This document shows, in pieces, positions 32,701 to 44,879 of a stretch of 64,000 nt of DNA (positions are counted from its first letter, which is position 1; each line of letters begins with the position of its first letter). A program made the translations under genes and the position numbers. A model generated the notes under the pieces. The model did not search any database, was not told the DNA's origin, and saw only the letters and a program-made list of their open reading frames with translations. Source of the stretch: Arion vulgaris (taxonomy: Eukaryota > Mollusca > Gastropoda > Stylommatophora > Arionidae); contig CM036759.1 in NCBI GenBank assembly GCA_020796225.1, positions 20,905,813 to 20,969,812 on the forward strand, given 5' to 3'.

Positions 32701-32930
32701 GAAGAACACCCCACCCAGCACGACGAAAACAAAAGCGTGTCTTAAGATCAGACATTGAATGATCAACCGGTTGAAGTTGCGCAGTATAATCGGTTTAAAG
32801 AGATGTTTCTAATCAACGTTTTATTATAGATATTAATAAGACAATATAATATAGACAGATAAAGGCAGAACAATAGTCATTTTGTTTACAAATAACAACA
32901 GCTCAGATGAGAATGGTAAGATATGATGCT
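32700..32930. repeat. Duplicate of the hAT target region (empty site)
   Basis: Matches 29806-29904 joined directly to 32108-32195: AGTTGCGCAGTATAATCGG, a single GTTTAAAG, and then TTTTATTATAGATATTAATA. It shows what the sequence looked like before the hAT element arrived. Confidence 0.85.
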
Positions 32931-33099
32931 ATTGTGTGATAGAGCAAATAACTACTAATCACGTGACATCTGTCTGCACAGATAGCTCGTTGGGTCAGCA
33001 AAAACTGTAAAGACTGCCAAAATATTACGAGAAACTAGTGAATGTGAAAAAAGTAGAAATATCATTACATGTACTGCTATTATTAGTTCCATTTTGTCC

Positions 33100-33185
33100 G
33101 CCTGCCCAGCGTGTTCGTAGCGCGTTGCACGACGGGTGACAAGCCCCATGTGAGTGCGGTTTAATTCCGCAGGCTGGCAGAAAAG
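33100..33185 (+). mobile_element. tRNA-like SINE head (uncertain)
   Basis: GTAGCGCGTTGCACGACGGG resembles an A box and CGGTTTAATTCCG a B box, about 40 bp apart. It may be the head of a SINE that runs into the LINE-A piece at 33230. No full copy elsewhere in the window. Confidence 0.35.
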
Positions 33186-33229
33186 CCATAGTTTCTCCAG
33201 ATTTAAGGTGTTCGTGGTACCGAACCGAA

Positions 33230-33440
33230 GAGCTGAATGCTCAAGTACTTCTGGATCGGAGAGAGAGAAGGGGGGAGTTCCATTCATTCTCTCTCTCCCC
33301 CTCTCTCTCTCTGCCTTTTAAATCCGGATTGGAGCATAGACCCTCAGCCAACTCATGGCAAGTCTTCCTATCTCTAACTATCTCCTGCAGCTCCCTCCAG
33401 CTCTTCTTTATATTGTTGATCTCTACCTCCAAATCCCGTC
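33230..33440 (-). mobile_element. LINE-A 3' end
   Basis: The reverse complement matches 50795-50947 (EIN.I.KSWRELQEIVRDRK, then HELAEG) and ends in the same GA-rich tail (GAGAGAGAG). Only the last 200 bp are present. Confidence 0.75.
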
Positions 33441-33600
33441 TCCATTAGTAACATATTTATATTAGTAGTAGTTGCATTAGTGGAAATATTCGTAGTAGTA
33501 CATGTAGCAGTAGTAGAAGTAGTAGTAGTTTGTGGTAATAGTAATAGTATTAGTAGCAATAGTTCGTAATAGTGTTAAAAGTGCTAGAAGCAATAGTTAC
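33440..33600. repeat. (TAG)n-rich simple sequence
   Basis: Imperfect TAGTAG/TAGTAA runs, giving a Thr-rich minus-strand frame that is not a gene. Confidence 0.8.
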
Positions 33601-33624
33601 ATATCAGTTAGTTAGTTAGTTCCT

Positions 33625-33890
33625 TTCGTGCCGAAGGAGCACACCTTCACAGAATGGGTCTCAGAGACTAGCCAGCCTGCACCTGTGGAGAACTCAAGCA
33701 GTCCCCAGAGCAGATCCTGCAAGATTGCCCCAGTCTGAGTAATGTGAGAATGGTGATCTGACCAACAGAAACAATCCTACAAGAAAAACTATGGGGGACC
33801 GGTGAAGACTTCAAGCACACCGTCCTGTTTATGATACATACCGGAGTAGTCGCATAGCAGAAGTTGATCGCAGAAGAAGAAGAAGAAGCA
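33625..33890 (+). mobile_element. LINE-H 3' end
   Basis: Encodes a decayed CTCGELKQSPEQILQDCPSL tail, then sequence matching the 28470-28725 copy in the opposite orientation, ending in (GAA)n. Inactive. Confidence 0.7.
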
Positions 33891-34214
33891 TAAGTGTTTG
33901 CCTATCGACTTGGAGACTATTGTTATTTTAAAATATTTTTTCACGTAGCACTCTCATGAACACACTCTTCCCGTTTTTTTCAATCTTGTCTCATTCTGTA
34001 ACCCTTCTACAACTCCTGATTACATCCTTTGCTGTTTTAAAAGAGAAAGCGTCGTTATTTCAACTATATGAAGATTACAATGGTTTTTTGTTAGTAGTAT
34101 TGCAATAGTTACATGGCTCCCACAACCATCAGTCAAATATGCCACAATATATTAAAACGTTGGGTAGCACTGCTCTACATTGTCTTTCAATAATGATAAT
34201 AACAATAGTAATAA

Positions 34215-34490
34215 TAATGTGGGTCGCTGATAGCGAAGTTGATAATACTCTGCTCTGGTGACCGCTGGCTGTAAACATTCCGCAGTCAGCGTGGGTCCAA
34301 AATTCTATTTATGTATGTACATGTTACGCGGTTGTACTACAGGTTTTCATGACAACGTCGTACTCCTCAGAGATACAAAAATAACAACATCTCGATCTGC
34401 TGGAGATACGTGCGCCAGTGCACGATCATCATCTGCTCCATTGCTGCTTATTCCAGGGAAAACAGAGAACAAAGACTGATGGCAATCAAC
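34215..34490 (+). mobile_element. SINE-3 candidate
   Basis: Starts GGGTCGCTGATAGCGAAGTT, like GTGTCGTTGATAGTGAAGTT at 6998, and has CGTGGGTCCAAAATTC where a B box would be. The 3' body differs from that at 7100-7230 after about 150 bp. Confidence 0.45.
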
Positions 34491-34807
34491 GTTATTTATT
34501 AGTCCCAAAGTGTACAATGCAAAATTACGATGGGTGCGGTGTTCTATTCTAAGTGCAGTCTATTCCCTACTCTATCAGCTAAAGTTGGGTAGGAATTTTG
34601 AAGCTGTGGAATCATTATGACGTGCTCTATCTCTGACACTTTGATCTAGCTGTTATCTTGTTGAGTGTGACTTCAAATTGGGAAAAGTAATACAAGACAA
34701 ATGTGTGTACATTAACCGTCTTTACAATTCTTTAAATATTTTAAACACAGAAAAAGCAGTTATAGATATTCGTTTCTTCGCAAACTGTGGGCGGGCAGAC
34801 TAGTGGA

Positions 34808-34815
34808 TATAAATA
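34808..34815 (+). promoter_or_regulatory. TATA box of the galectin gene
   Basis: TATAAATA, 123 bp upstream of the first ATG. A start site about 30 bp downstream (34838-34845, in GACTGCACAC) would leave a 5' UTR of roughly 90 bases. No other promoter element was recognised. Confidence 0.6.
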
Positions 34816-34930
34816 CAACCACCGGCACTGACTGACTGCACACGAAAGGTTAAGAACTTCAGAAGCTAAATAAAGCTAGTATATACGACCCTGAGATTCA
34901 TCTCGCGACAGCACTTATATTTTCATCAAG

Positions 34931-34936
34931 ATGTCG
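34931..34936 (+). CDS. Galectin coding exon 1 (Met-Ser)
   Basis: ATGTCG followed at once by the donor GTAAGT. A first coding exon of only a few codons is usual for galectin genes. It ends in phase 0, which fits exon 2. The upstream TATA box at 34808 supports this start. Confidence 0.8.
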
Positions 34937-35807
34937 GTAAGTTGCTTTTATAACAAATAGGTTGACAGTTCTTTTTTTTTCTTCATATATTTATTTAAAT
35001 ATATATAACTAAGCATTGATTTAGGTTAGAAAGAAGTAAAGAAATATACGGTGGTAATATAATTTAATATATGTAATGTGTTACGGAATAATTTCAGTCT
35101 TCAAAGGTTAACATATGATATTACTATCATAACTATTGTAATATAATTTAATTGAATTATAAGCAGCTGTAGTGCATAATTATATAATAGACTTATTGAT
35201 TATTGATTCATTGATCAGCTGTCTAACGCTTCCTGCCGGCCCTTGCCATCATAGTCTAAGTCTTGATACTTGATAGTAGTACATTTTGATTCTCCCAAAC
35301 TGTTTTATGTCCAGATATTATTAATATTTCTTATATTATAATTTAATACCACAGGTGCACGTATGTATGCCTAATCTTTTAGTCTAGTATGGTTTTCGGC
35401 AGGGTGTCGTGTCTCTTTATATGTCCAAAATAGTTAATGAGTTAATTTGCTTTTATTGTGACCTTGTTCAACAATTTCTAATTTATACCAAACCTTTTTT
35501 AGGGAACCATTAGATTTAGAATATGTTTTAACTACTGAAAATGTTGTCAGTTCACTAGACAAACAAGTCATCCGGGTCGTCATGGTAACCAGCAGTAATC
35601 TATATCGGTCCAAAATGGTTAATGAGTTAATGTGTCTATGTTTTGACCTCCTTCAACAATTCCCACTTTATACCCAACCTTTTTTGTCATGGAACCATTA
35701 GAATATGTATAACCACTGAAAATGTTGCCAGATCACCAAACATGCACATCATCCAGGTCGTCATGGTAACAAGAAGTAATCTTTTAATACTTTTATCGTC
35801 CACACAG

Positions 35808-35899
35808 TACCCACTGCCTTACGTAGCAGCAGTCCCAAGCCCTCTACATGATGGAGCTGAGATTGTGATTGAAGGTCGTATCAGTGATCAAGCTAACAA
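35808..35899 (+). CDS. Galectin coding exon 2 (start of CRD1)
   Basis: Encodes YPLPYVAAVPSPLHDGAEIV, then IEGRISDQAN and two bases of a Lys codon. The P-x-P-Y...G...I-x-I-E-G pattern is the first beta strand region of a galectin domain. The acceptor is CCACACAG and the donor is AA|GTAATT. The length of 92 bases leaves two bases over for exon 3. Confidence 0.9.
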
Positions 35900-36540
35900 G
35901 TAATTATACTGTTTAAATGTAGATTGCAGTGTTTTTGTTTTTTCAGTTTATACTAAACTTGTTTTCATTGTTTCATAGAACTGTATGAAATACAATACAC
36001 TAATACATGCAACTGTTTCAAGAGAAATTTTTCTACTTCTAAACATACTGTTTAAATTCTGCTGTTTCTTAATTTACACGTTCTGTAAATATGTGGCTTG
36101 TATTCTTCTAGAATGTGTAATTTATCTTTATTGTGAAAGCCTTCATTGACCAAATACATTGTTTGTGTTGGATAGTTAAAACAAGAAGCTACAGGGTGTT
36201 CAAGATAAAGCGATCCGAGTTACAAATCAAAAGTTGCCAGTTATTTATTGTGTTGTATCTATTTAATATTTAATCTGGTTCTGACTAGCTCGTCCTATGT
36301 CACATTTGTTCATTGCCCCTTCCCGCACTACAATTACACACCATTGCACAATAACTTTAACTATACTACATCGTAACTGAACCTTCTCATTTTCATAAAC
36401 ATATGCCAGATTAGCTCCCTTGAGGACGATGCTTCCTTAACGAGGAGACATCTTGAGCACCCTGTAGTATAAACTACTAACCTCACCACTTGATGATGTC
36501 AGTACTACTTGTTTTAAATGTGCTATAAAATATAAACCCT

Positions 36541-37020
36541 TTTTTTAATCAACTGTTATGTTATGTTATGCGATCGACGTCACGGCACATTGGGCATTCC
36601 CATGCATGCTCTGTCCTCCGCTGCAGCAGCCATCCTAAAGTCCATTTGCTCACCGTACCCATGAGAAGTTGATTACTATATCTTCTCTCTCCACCACGAA
36701 GACGACACTGTCTGGCATGTCCACACTTAACACCTAATTCTCGAACTCGTTCCAGTGTCTGAGACCTGCCCATGTCACACAATTGAGAGCGTACGCATTG
36801 ATGATATCGGCTCTGTCCATACTTCTGCCCGTTGAGTCGGGGCATTGTTTGCAAGTAAGTCTGCACGCTCGTTACCCTGCACTCCAGCATGTCCAGGTGT
36901 GTACAGCCAAGTCATTTTCTTGAGATGTGATCTCCGAATGCTGTCCACCCATTCCACACGCATACTTCCAGATTCAATCAGTTGAAGCATATTCATCGAG
37001 TCTGAATATCAAGATCGAGT
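36541..37020 (-). mobile_element. LINE-H fragment: RNase H end and tail (galectin intron 2)
   Basis: Minus-strand frames 36775-36996 and 36561-36890 read VEWVDSIRRSHLKKMTWLYT, PGHAGVQGNERADLLANNAP (last RNase H Asp in NERAD) and later LLQRRTEHAWECPMCRD (Cys pair). The frame changes near 36860. Same family as 311-445. Confidence 0.8.
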
Positions 37021-37129
37021 TTTAATCAACTGCAGATATAAGTGTCAGAGAAATTTAAAAAGAAAACGGAAAGAAAGAATCCATGTCAATGTATTCAGGG
37101 CACTAAAAGTACTTGTTCACTTGCAGCTA

Positions 37130-37483
37130 CATGGATACTGGCTGAAGTTGGACACTAGATGGACAATAGTTAGATACTAGCATGGCATTTTTACATTCTA
37201 TTGGGACACTAGCTGGGCATTAGCTGTACACTAGTTGGAAACACTAGTTGGCCAATAGATGTACACTAGTTGGATAATAGATGTACACTAATTGGGCAAT
37301 AGCTTAATAATAGTTGCATTCTAGATAGGCACTAGCTGGACAATAGCTACACACTAGTTGGGCACTAACTGGGTAATAGCTACACACTTGTTGGGCACTA
37401 ACTGGGCAATAGCTACACACTTGTTGGGCACTAGTTAGGCACTAGCTATAAAATAAATACACACCAATTGGGCACCAGTTAAG
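37130..37483. repeat. Degenerate minisatellite (galectin intron 2)
   Basis: Variable units built from GGGCAATAGCTACACACTAG-like and GGGCACTAGC words, 16-37 bp each. Old and irregular. Confidence 0.8.

Positions 37484-37552
<69 letters not shown>
37484..37552. repeat. (TA)n microsatellite
   Basis: Uninterrupted TA dinucleotides, about 33 repeats. Confidence 0.98.
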
Positions 37553-37556
<4 letters not shown>

Positions 37557-37559
37557 TCC

Positions 37560-38880
37560 AAGCAACAAAGAACAATATTCAGAAATCTGCAACCCAGAAT
37601 CAAACCACTGGACTGCCTGAACTTTCATAGTGCTTTGACACATGAAAAGTACATGTTACAGTTTTTGACCAACAGAGTTCTACTATTGATCGAATCATTA
37701 AAACACTGTTCTCCTGCAAGGAAGGGATATATAACTAGCCTGCAGGTTTGGAAATACCTGCTAGGAAGGAATATTTAACCATCCTGCAGGTTTGGATATG
37801 GTATTTTTTCTAAGCCATGCTTTTACTTGCCTTTCATGTAGATCCAAAACTGATACAAGAAGGAAGTGTTCTGTCCTTTTTTTGGGACTCTGTCCTTTCT
37901 AACCAATTTTAAGTTTGACATATAACTAACTTCCTAGTTTATTGTATCATATTAAGTGTCTGAAGATAAGTCTGTTCTGTGTGCAGCAATAGATGGTCAG
38001 ACTATTTGTTGTCAGCAGATGAGTGTCTACCTCCACATTTTACCTAAATTCTGCATTAATTTTTAATGGCTTTTTTAAACCTCTCCTAAATTCTTCTACT
38101 CATAATTTCTTAATCTTGCAGGATTTTAATGATTAACACCACATTAATATGATATTAGTATATAACAAGATAAGTGGGTTTTTAAAAAATTCAAAATTGG
38201 TTATGCAATTGATTTTAATATTGTAAATAATAATAATAAATTAAAAGTAAAAATAATATGCAAACAATATCATTAATATTACACGGTTTGAGAGTGATAA
38301 AATTAGGAAATGTTTTGCAGACCGTAAATTATACAGTGCCTGTCACTTCACATTTCAAGTCCCAAGTATTCAGCAGATTTATCTGTTTATATCCTTTTGG
38401 TATCCTGTTGGAAATATAGGGCTTCCACAAGAGATTTCAACTGTTGCTGTTCTACTACCTGTCAATCATTTGTTTCCAACATCAGACCACAATTTGTCCT
38501 CTCTCTTTCCACAGTTCTTCTACACGTCTCCTTTGGACATCCAGAGCTTCTTTTCTCATCTGATATTCAAACGACATGGAAGGGGTTAGGAGGGCTAGTT
38601 CTTTTCCTCAGGAAATATCAGGTGTGAGAAATTAGTCCTTGACTCTTTTGTGTTGAATGCGGAAAACAAACACTCTACACATTGCTCTAATCTGTGTCAC
38701 AAGAATTTATAACATATATACAATTTTAATGGTCAGTAAAATTAAACAATGTAATAAGTCCTTTCTGAACCAAAATATTGACATTTAAGATTTACACACC
38801 AACAAATTCGAATTTTTATTAACAGTTAAAAATATAATAGTTAAAAAAACCTGTCATTGCTGCCTGTGTTACTGCTTTTT
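37560..38880. other. Intronic sequence, no gene seen
   Basis: AT-rich intron 2 DNA. 38480-38570 faintly resembles 63530-63620 (CCACAGTTCTTCT then CATCCAG), so it may hold an unclassified repeat. Confidence 0.4.
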
Positions 38881-38884
38881 AGGG

Positions 38885-39080
38885 CAGTGTAGAACAGGAA
38901 CCTGAGCAGTTTAATGGTCACATGACTAGTGCAGTCACAGCGAAACTGTTCCGGTTAGGATTTTTTTCTTTCATCATGCCCCTGACATTAAAAAACTCAG
39001 TGGCCTTACTGCGGATTTAACCCGGGTCTCCTAAATGGGAGCATGTGCTCTAATCCATTCAGCCAGATGCTCCTCGTAAA
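38885..39080 (-). mobile_element. SINE-6 candidate, tRNA-like head
   Basis: The reverse complement begins GAGGAGCATCTGGCTGAATG with a TGGCTGAATGGATTAGAGC A-box region and GGGTTAAATCC as B box, 30 bp apart. A body of about 110 bp follows. No functional tRNA fold is claimed. Only one copy is seen. Confidence 0.55.
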
Positions 39081-39334
39081 AATAATAACGGTTGCAAACA
39101 TTTATAAAAACCGTAAAAAAAATATTTATATGACGCAGGTGAATGTAGAAATGTAAAATGAATTGACAACACAAGTTGATACCCATAACTTTCTGAATTA
39201 ATATTTAAGCTAAGGTTATTGCAATATAAATTGTTTGTATGATTTACTGAGAATTAAGACCGATTTAAACTGAGGCACACACTTTTAACCAAAGGGCTAG
39301 TATTTATAAAAAAAATTGTATCGGGATGTGTTGG

Positions 39335-39455
39335 TCATACAGACTAAAACAATCTTAAGTATTTCCTGGTGGAAGTTCTGAAAATTTCCTGGTGAAAGTT
39401 CTGGTCATACAGACTAAAACAATCTTAAGTATTTTCTGGTGGAAGTTCCGAAAAT
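39335..39455. repeat. ~64-bp tandem duplication
   Basis: GGTCATACAGACTAAAACAA occurs at about 39333 and 39400, with AAGTATTTCCTGGTGGAAG or AAGTATTTTCTGGTGGAAG following. Confidence 0.85.
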
Positions 39456-40048
39456 TCTTAAATGTAATGTAAAAATAAACATGCTAGTATTTATTAGTAG
39501 TTTGCTTTTTGACTTTTAGATGATTAAAGACTCTTTAAGCTGAGACCTACATGCCTCTTCAATTTAAGAACACATTTTATTTTAGGGGGTGACCTACCCG
39601 AAAGTGCCGCAATGAGCGGATCCAGTTATGGTTGAATGTGTTAAAAACTTTGAGCGTCGTTATTCTTTTGAATGAGAGCTGCTCTGAATTTATTTAGTTG
39701 CCTATTGTCTCTGAAAGCTCTACCCCTGGCTACGATCAAGTGGACACTACACTATGATCTTAGCAACAAGGCCGATAAGCTAACTGATCTTTTTTTTTTA
39801 GTAATATCAGGCCATGTTTACCAATGAACACAAAAGTAAAAGAATTAACTCCTTATGAAGAATTCAATATTCGTTATTATTAGAATTTCTATCTTACTAC
39901 TTATATATTCATGGTTAAGGTAATCCTAATGTAAACTCTTAATCTGTATTCATTACCTTTATTCTGCACTCTGTGTCTTACCCTGTGTTTTAATCTCTAT
40001 TAATCTGTTCTTCATTTTTCATGTAAATCTGTGTTTCATCATTCACAG

Positions 40049-40247
40049 GGTCACGATTGCTTTGGTCACTGAAAGGGATCTAACTCATCCAACCCCTTTT
40101 GTACTTGAAGCTCGATTTGCTAGCAATGAAATTGTCAGAAACAGCTTTTCTGGCAGTTGGGGTACTGAAGAAAAACATGGTGGCTTTCCAGTCAGGAAAG
40201 GTGACAATGTTAAAGTGAAGATTAGTGTGAGAAATGATAGTTACCAG
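40049..40247 (+). CDS. Galectin coding exon 3 (CRD1 core)
   Basis: After one base that completes Lys it reads VTIALVTERDLTHPTPFVLE, ARFASNEIVRNSFSGSWGTE, then EKHGGFPVRKGDNVKVKISV. The WGTEE and IVRNS motifs are diagnostic. At the sugar-binding strand the usual H-x-N-P-R reads V-L-E-A-R, so the His and Asn contacts are replaced; the later Arg of W-G-x-E-x-R is Lys. Acceptor CATTCACAG, donor CAG|GTAAGA. The 199-base length (3n+1) mirrors exon 6. Confidence 0.95.
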
Positions 40248-40904
40248 GTAAGATTCTAACAACTTGTAGATGTTCTCAAAAAAAAAAAATAACAAAAATT
40301 GCTAAACCTATATAATAAATCATTTTGTTGCCAGTTTTTTTATTACACACTTTTATACAGACACCTGTTATTAGTTTTGTTATAAAACTGATCTTTTATT
40401 TATGCAGCATGTACAATGCATCAAAATGTTTAGAATTGAATGCTCTGTTTATTTACATCGGTGAAATATTTCTTAATAATAACAGGGAAATGCTAAATGA
40501 TTTTTAGTAAGGAGGAGAAAAATAAAATTCTAATTTACCACTCAATTTGAATATATCCTATACATCTGTAAGCCATAAAATGTGTTTCTGTTCATGCTAC
40601 ATCCATATATATTTACACAGTCCAAAAAAGTCATATCAGTTTTTATGAATAAATATATTTTACAGCATTTATGTCAGATGATGAAGACCTTATTTCAAGT
40701 CAAAATTGTGTGTAAACAATCAATTATTGAATTTGTGTGTGTTTTATCACAGTTTACTAACCTTAAATTGAAAACAGTCTACATGTGAAGGCAGAAATTA
40801 TGAATCACCTTATGTTAAATTGAAAGTGGACTGGAGTTATTTACTACCACTGATTAACCCTAATACTACCTACCCTATCACCATATAGTGGTGCTTCTGG
40901 AACA

Positions 40905-41850
40905 CTAAGTGTTAAGCGATATAATTAGCCAGAGTACAGTAAGAACAACAGAAGGAATGACCGACTGGTTCTCCATTACATCAGGTGTTAGACATGGTTG
41001 TGTCCTCTTCTCACCACTACTCTTTATTACATATATGGATAAATGAACTGCTTTTTGCAGATGATCAGTGCCTGATACATCAAAATGAACAAGATCTACA
41101 TCATATTGACACCTTGAACAAAAATTGTATGAATCATGACCTGAAAATCAACAACACTAAAACGGAAATAATGAATATGGGAAGAAAACATAATAATCTA
41201 GACATCCCATGTCAATGGCACTAAAATAAACCAAGTGAAAGAATTCAAATACTTAGGAAGCATATTCACGGAAGACGGAAGACTAGATAGAGAGATAGAG
41301 ACTAGAGTGCAAAAAAGCAAATACTGTAACCTACCAGCTAGCCCCATTGTTAAGGCACCCAAAAATTTCACAGGCAGCTAAACAAACAGATGATCAACAG
41401 CTTTTTTATACCTACTTTGTGTTACCAGAGCCAAACATGGACAATGAGCAAAGCGCAGTCACAAAAAATAACTACATGTGAAATGCATTGCCTGCAAAAA
41501 GTTACCAACAACACAAGCAGAGACAGAATCACCAACATCAGCATAAGAACGAAAGTTGGCACAAAACCGTGTTTGCATTACATAGAGAAACAAAGAATGA
41601 AGTGGTTTGGCCACTTAATAAGAATGCATCCAAACTCCACAGTATACAGAGTCTTCTACAACAGAACATCGGGAAAGAAGGCAAGAGGAAGACCACGGAA
41701 AAGATGGTTAGATGGTGTAGCAGAATCCTGTGAAAGAGCAAAAATAACAATCACACAAGCCACCAGAACAGCACAAGACAAAAACAGAAAACCACGACAC
41801 TGGGCAACAACCCGGTAGCATTGTGACGACAAAAGAAGAAGAAGATATAA
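40905..41850 (+). mobile_element. LINE-B2 copy: RT end (galectin intron 3)
   Basis: Encodes SGVRHGCVLFSPLLFITYMD (RT block), LLFADDQCLIHQNEQDLHHI (FADD catalytic box), then, after breaks, RMKWFGHLIRMHPNSTVYRV, a KARGRPRKRW block and a HWATTR end. It finishes GACGACAAAAGAAGAAGAAG. Multiple stops. The family resembles LINE-B at 45595-47740 and the 3' end at 22070-22345. Confidence 0.8.
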
Positions 41851-41979
41851 TTTCATGTCTATATATCAAGAAAATTATTTTTTATAACGGTTAACAAAAT
41901 AACAGTTCTATTCTTAAAGCAGTCACAATTTTATTTTAACAAAAAAGCAGTCACACTTTTATTTTAACTCTATCCTTAA

Positions 41980-42230
41980 CTCTTTCCACGCTGAATTATT
42001 TCCTCAATTTTCAAACAGTTAATTTAGGAGAGGTTAAAAAAGAAAATCCACTACTCGTCAATAAATAAACATATATTATTATATACTAGATTGAAGAAAA
42101 CTGGACAACCTAATAGAATAACAAAGTTAAAAAGGTGTAGAAGTAAAATAGTAGAAGTAAAATAGTAGAAGTAAAACTGGCGTTCAACAGACTTCCCTGA
42201 TGCAGTGTGCGGCGAATAAAGTGGAAAGAG
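41980..42230 (+). mobile_element. TTAA-type MITE (family M2), copy 1
   Basis: TTAA at 41976-41979 and 42231-42234. Ends CTCTTTCCACGC and GTGGAAAGAG are inverted. The inside has repeated AGTAGAAGTAAAAT words. A reversed copy lies at 54937-55212. Confidence 0.85.
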
Positions 42231-42639
42231 TTAAGAAACACTGCAATTTCAATAAATATTTGCAAAAGTGCACATTACACAAATTCCCTCATTAAAAGTT
42301 AGCTCCAACCAGTTTTTTGTGCTGAATCTGCTATCAGTTTTATTCAAATTCAAACAACTTATTTTTAAAAATATGTAGTTGGTGAACTTGTGTATTGTGG
42401 TAAAGAATTTTGCTGGGCTGCAATTAAGAGGGCAGTTATAGTATAAACTTTATTTCTTCTAAGAGCTTTCATACTTAATAAGCACATACCAACTCCTTTG
42501 TGAGAAGGCTGAAATTTTTTGTTATCAACTCTCATATTGACTAGTCGATTGTGTAGTATGTTTCGAATCACTTGATTAAAATTGTTTATATTTTTACATG
42601 CCTTCCAGTAGTTGTTCCCAAATGTATTTGAGAACTTGT

Positions 42640-42880
42640 TTATTTTATTTGTAATCTGCCAAGCTCATATGTTCCATTCTAGGATAGCACCACATCTTAG
42701 CTGCCTCTATTTGATATGTTAATCTGTCCAGCTCACTTATTACATTCTACAATAGCCGCACAGCTCAAATGTCTGTAAATTACTTTAATCTTTTTTTCAT
42801 TCAGAGTCCTTGTTTCTGAGCCATACAGTTCAACTCTTCAGATATGTGTGGTTATTTTTCTTCTCTACTGTTGAATATTG
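42640..42880 (-). mobile_element. LINE remnant
   Basis: The reverse complement gives a decayed LYGSETRTL block (CTGTATGGCTCAGAAACAAG), common in LINE ORF2 ends. Little else is recognisable. Confidence 0.45.
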
Positions 42881-43319
42881 ATGTTAGTTGTGAACTGAAT
42901 TTTTTGTAGCTCGCAATTAGTAAATCTTTATTATTTGTGTGGTGTCATTTACACTGTCTATCCATGCATGTTTTCTTAGTGACTCAATGAGTATGCTCAG
43001 GAAGATTGAAACAGGCTGTGCTCGGAGACAATGTTTGGAGTCGTTGGGGAGGTCTAGGCTGAAAGAAATCCTATTTTTGTGCTAAAGCATGCAAGTGTAA
43101 GGGAAAATGAATGTACCGATAGTCTTACATGTATGGCTGCCGTAAAAAGTGAGCGAGCAATGAACAAGGCTGATATTCCAAATTCCCTATGGGAGAGAAA
43201 ATGATTCAAGTAATAGTGGTGAATCTACAACTCTAACCAGACTGCAAGAATTCCAAGTCAAATATGGTGTAACTAGACAAGAGCACTATGCTGGTAGCCA
43301 AAAACGAATAGTAAACCAA

Positions 43320-43415
43320 CAAATAAATGGTGTCGCTAGTTGCCACTTGCTGAGAGACATACTTAGGAGGAGATCTGAGCACTTATGGACTAATTGGTTT
43401 GATGCGCAGTGATGA
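43320..43415 (+). mobile_element. LINE-H tail remnant
   Basis: GCCACTTGCTGAGAGACATA and GGAGATCTGAGCACTTATGG resemble the LINE-H linker and Cys tail at 28890-28940. Confidence 0.45.
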
Positions 43416-43641
43416 TGATCCGACGACTAAAACTAAACTGTCTCTCCTTCATCACTATAAAGTTTATAATTGTAGAATTTTAAAAAAAAAGATAAAATTT
43501 AGTTAGGTTTTATGTGATCAAATATGTTTAGGCTGTAAGTAGAACAAGCACTCAACACTGTTTTTCTGTCAAGATTAATATGTGAAAAAACACATATCTG
43601 TAAGATCTGATGCTCATAATGAAAAATTTGTATATTTACAG

Positions 43642-43782
43642 GTCTCCATAAATGAGCAATTTTTCTGTGACTTCAAGCACCGAGTGGGAAAGGAGAATAT
43701 TCGCAATATCTACATTAATGGAGATATCGCAGTCAGCCGAGTAAACCTCCCTGGAAGTGGTGGTGGTCATGGTGGTCATGAT
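43642..43782 (+). CDS. Galectin coding exon 4 (end of CRD1 and His-Gly linker)
   Basis: Encodes VSINEQFFCDFKHRVGKENI, RNIYINGDIAVSRVNLPGSG, then GGHGGHD. The F-x-x-D-F-K-H-R and I-x-G-D strands close the first CRD. The Gly/His-rich run begins the linker to CRD2. Exactly 47 codons, phase 0 at both ends; donor GAT|GTAAGT. Confidence 0.95.
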
Positions 43783-44224
43783 GTAAGTGTGACATATAGC
43801 TTTGAGTTTATACCAACAAAAGCTTCACTAAAATCAGCAGTTAAACACCAAATGATAATAATATACTGAATAGAATGGTAGCATTCAGCTAAACATAATG
43901 TGATGCATTTTATTTTACATAGACTACCCCAACAACTGACATTCTTGAGAAGCAGTTGTAAACCAAGAACCCACAAGAGGTTTCGAGAAAGTATTCTAGG
44001 TTTAGATTAGACAAGTGCTGCCCCAGCAGCATCAACAATTTACTGCAATGAACTTCAAATAGTATATTGTTGCTTGCTGTGAAGGTACACTTTATTAAAA
44101 AAATACACTTCTGTGCCATAATTGGACGTAACAATCACCTCACAAACAAAAGTGTCAAAACAACACAGCTCTGAAACAATTTCCCTCATCACAAAAGATG
44201 GACAGTTATATTATTACATTCAAA

Positions 44225-44480
44225 TGGACTGTAACCTGCTGCCTTGCAGGTTGGCTGGGACAGCCAAAGGCTAACGGAGAGCGAACCCAGTAAACGCTGG
44301 TTGAAATTGGACACTTCACCGAAGGATAAGCACTAGAACTAGAGCTCCAAATGGTACTGAATGATGTGACGTAAAACACGTTCTTAGCAACGGCTGTTAA
44401 TATATCGCAATAAGAATGATAAAAATGGCAGAAAAAGAATGAGAGAGAGCGAGAGAGAGAATGGACTATTATTTGTTTAT
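44225..44480 (+). mobile_element. SINE-2b copy (galectin intron 4)
   Basis: Matches the reverse complement of 62090-62240: GGAGAGCGAACC, GTAAACGCTGG, TTGAAATTGGAC, CGAAGGATAAGCAC. It ends in a GA-rich run (GAGAGAGAGCGAGAG). Confidence 0.6.
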
Positions 44481-44879
44481 AGAAGTGGTTCTTGAGATGC
44501 ATAACTGATTAAATTAATTTAAGATACGCATATGCATTAGTGATAGAAACTTAGCATTCAGATATATAAATGATAATTAATTACAAATACACATAGTATA
44601 GTATAATATCACCGGCTGGCAAATCAAAAGTGAAAATCAAACACAGATGTAACAAAACAAATTTATTGGGTAGATCGCACCAATACTGAACAAATATGTG
44701 TCAACAGACATAAAAAGAGCTTCTCCCAAACTGTGCTGCAATGCCAGATATGGACGATGACAGCAAAAAGATGAAAGAAAAATTACAATGATAGAAACTA
44801 GATTCTTGAAGCCCAAATATACGGCAAAAAGATGATCGTAAAGGCGAAGATCCAAGCCAAAATATACAGCACAGCGGAT

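Noticed and set aside
32444..32755. 103-codon minus-strand ORF
   Set aside because: Antisense of the LINE-A 3' end; the + strand carries the recognisable LINE sequence.
38990..39080. tRNA gene on the minus strand
   Set aside because: B box is GGTTAAATCC-like and the 3' side continues as non-tRNA sequence; treated as a SINE head.
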